This document shows, in pieces, positions 63,663-64,000 of a stretch of 64,000 nt of DNA. Every line of letters starts with the position of its first letter. Position 1 is the stretch's first letter. Under the pieces are notes generated by a model. That model worked only from the letters and a program-made list of their open reading frames with translations. It was not told where the DNA came from and did not search any database. Where the stretch lies: contig NZ_LZHW01000087.1 in the NCBI RefSeq assembly GCF_001667265.1, positions 62,001-126,000 of the forward strand, written 5' to 3'. The stretch comes from Mycobacterium sp. ACS4331 (GTDB taxonomy: Bacteria > Actinomycetota > Actinomycetes > Mycobacteriales > Mycobacteriaceae). The translations under genes and the position numbers were made by a program.

Positions 63663-64000
63663 TGGCCCTTCCACGTCTGGTGCCGGCGGCCAGCACCGAA
63701 CCGGCGAACACGACAGCCCTGCGCGCCGAGGTCCGCGCGTTTCTCGCCGATCAACTCGCCGCGGGCACCTTCACCCCGGCTGTCGACGCCTGGCTGTGCG
63801 GGTGGGACGAGAACTTCACGCGGGCCCTGGCCGCACGCGGTTGGTTGGGCATGACGGTGCCCGAAGCCTATGGCGGCCACGGGCGCTCGTTCCTCGAGCG
63901 GTTCGTCGTCACCGAGGAACTGCTGGCCGCGGGAGCGCCGGTGGCCGCGCACTGGATTGCCGACCGCCAGATCGTCCCGTCCCTGCTGAAGTACGGCACC
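63662..64000 (+). CDS. Acyl-CoA dehydrogenase, cut off by the window end
   Basis: The gene starts at ATG 63662, overlapping the hydratase stop, and runs without a stop to the last base (113 codons visible). After a 17-residue lead (MALPRLVPAASTEPANT) it shows TALRAEVRAFLADQLAAG, ENFTRALAARGWLGMTVPEAYGGHGRS, and RFVVTEELLAAGAPVAAHWIA, the N-terminal helical domain of acyl-CoA dehydrogenases; the flavin and base regions lie beyond the edge. It would catalyse the first oxidation step in the same beta-oxidation unit as the hydratase. Confidence 0.9.
   Translation, partial: MALPRLVPAASTEPANTTALRAEVRAFLADQLAAGTFTPAVDAWLCGWDENFTRALAARGWLGMTVPEAYGGHGRSFLERFVVTEELLAAGAPVAAHWIADRQIVPSLLKYGT

Overview
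The window looks like chromosomal DNA of a GC-rich actinobacterium, most likely a fast-growing environmental member of the Mycobacteriaceae (Mycolicibacterium type). The evidence is gene content known from that group: a fused HadA/HadB-type dehydratase, an AveC-type spirocyclase family protein, a probable mycofactocin-coupled SDR, a KstR-like TetR regulator, many acyl-CoA/steroid-type catabolic genes, GTG/TTG starts, and promoter sequences matching mycobacterial SigF (GTTT-N15-GGGTA). No rRNA, tRNA, insertion sequence, integrase or CRISPR array was seen. The gene at each end of the window is cut off.

Left arm (1-9.4 kb): a stress block with two oppositely read groups. On the minus strand lie a manganese catalase with a hemerythrin protein, and a zinc alcohol dehydrogenase with an unknown protein; each pair has a clear SigF-type promoter. 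On the plus strand follow an APC permease and a tightly overlapping three-gene operon: a secreted sedolisin protease, a polytopic membrane protein with a zinc ribbon at both ends, and a membrane-anchored extracytoplasmic protein, closed by a strong hairpin.

Middle left (9.1-31.5 kb): mixed chromosomal genes. These are a poly-threonine lipoprotein, a DUF6328 membrane protein with a SigF-like promoter, a GH6 endoglucanase, SDRs, a cupin, an ABC-F ATPase, the fused (3R)-hydroxyacyl dehydratase, an amidohydrolase, an AveC-family protein preceded by a 39-residue membrane peptide, and a YigZ protein. A D-alanine catabolic operon (dadA, ridA, alr) is divergent from a PucR-type regulator. A P450 and a pair of acyl-CoA dehydrogenases follow.

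31.5-41.9 kb holds the most striking locus: a five-gene minus-strand operon encoding a CPA2 antiporter, a flavin-dependent halogenase-like protein, a single-module type I PKS (KS-AT-DH-KR-ACP, no thioesterase) and an ABC-2 exporter (ATPase plus permease). It reads as a compact make-modify-export cassette for an unknown, possibly halogenated, polyketide.

42.2-64 kb is a catabolic island. It has an MHS-type transporter and a KstR-like regulator, then paralogues of the cholesterol-ring enzymes (HsaD-, KshB-, HsaA- and HsaC-like), two BVMO-SDR modules with coupled reading frames, an IclR regulator with a dense palindromic control region, esterase and old-yellow-enzyme genes, two Dabb-like proteins, and a CoA-ester operon (FadD, ADH, ALDH, enoyl-CoA hydratase, acyl-CoA dehydrogenase). 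Together they could take a cyclic or aryl ketone through Baeyer-Villiger oxidation, ester hydrolysis, meta-cleavage and beta-oxidation. The substrate cannot be read from the sequence.
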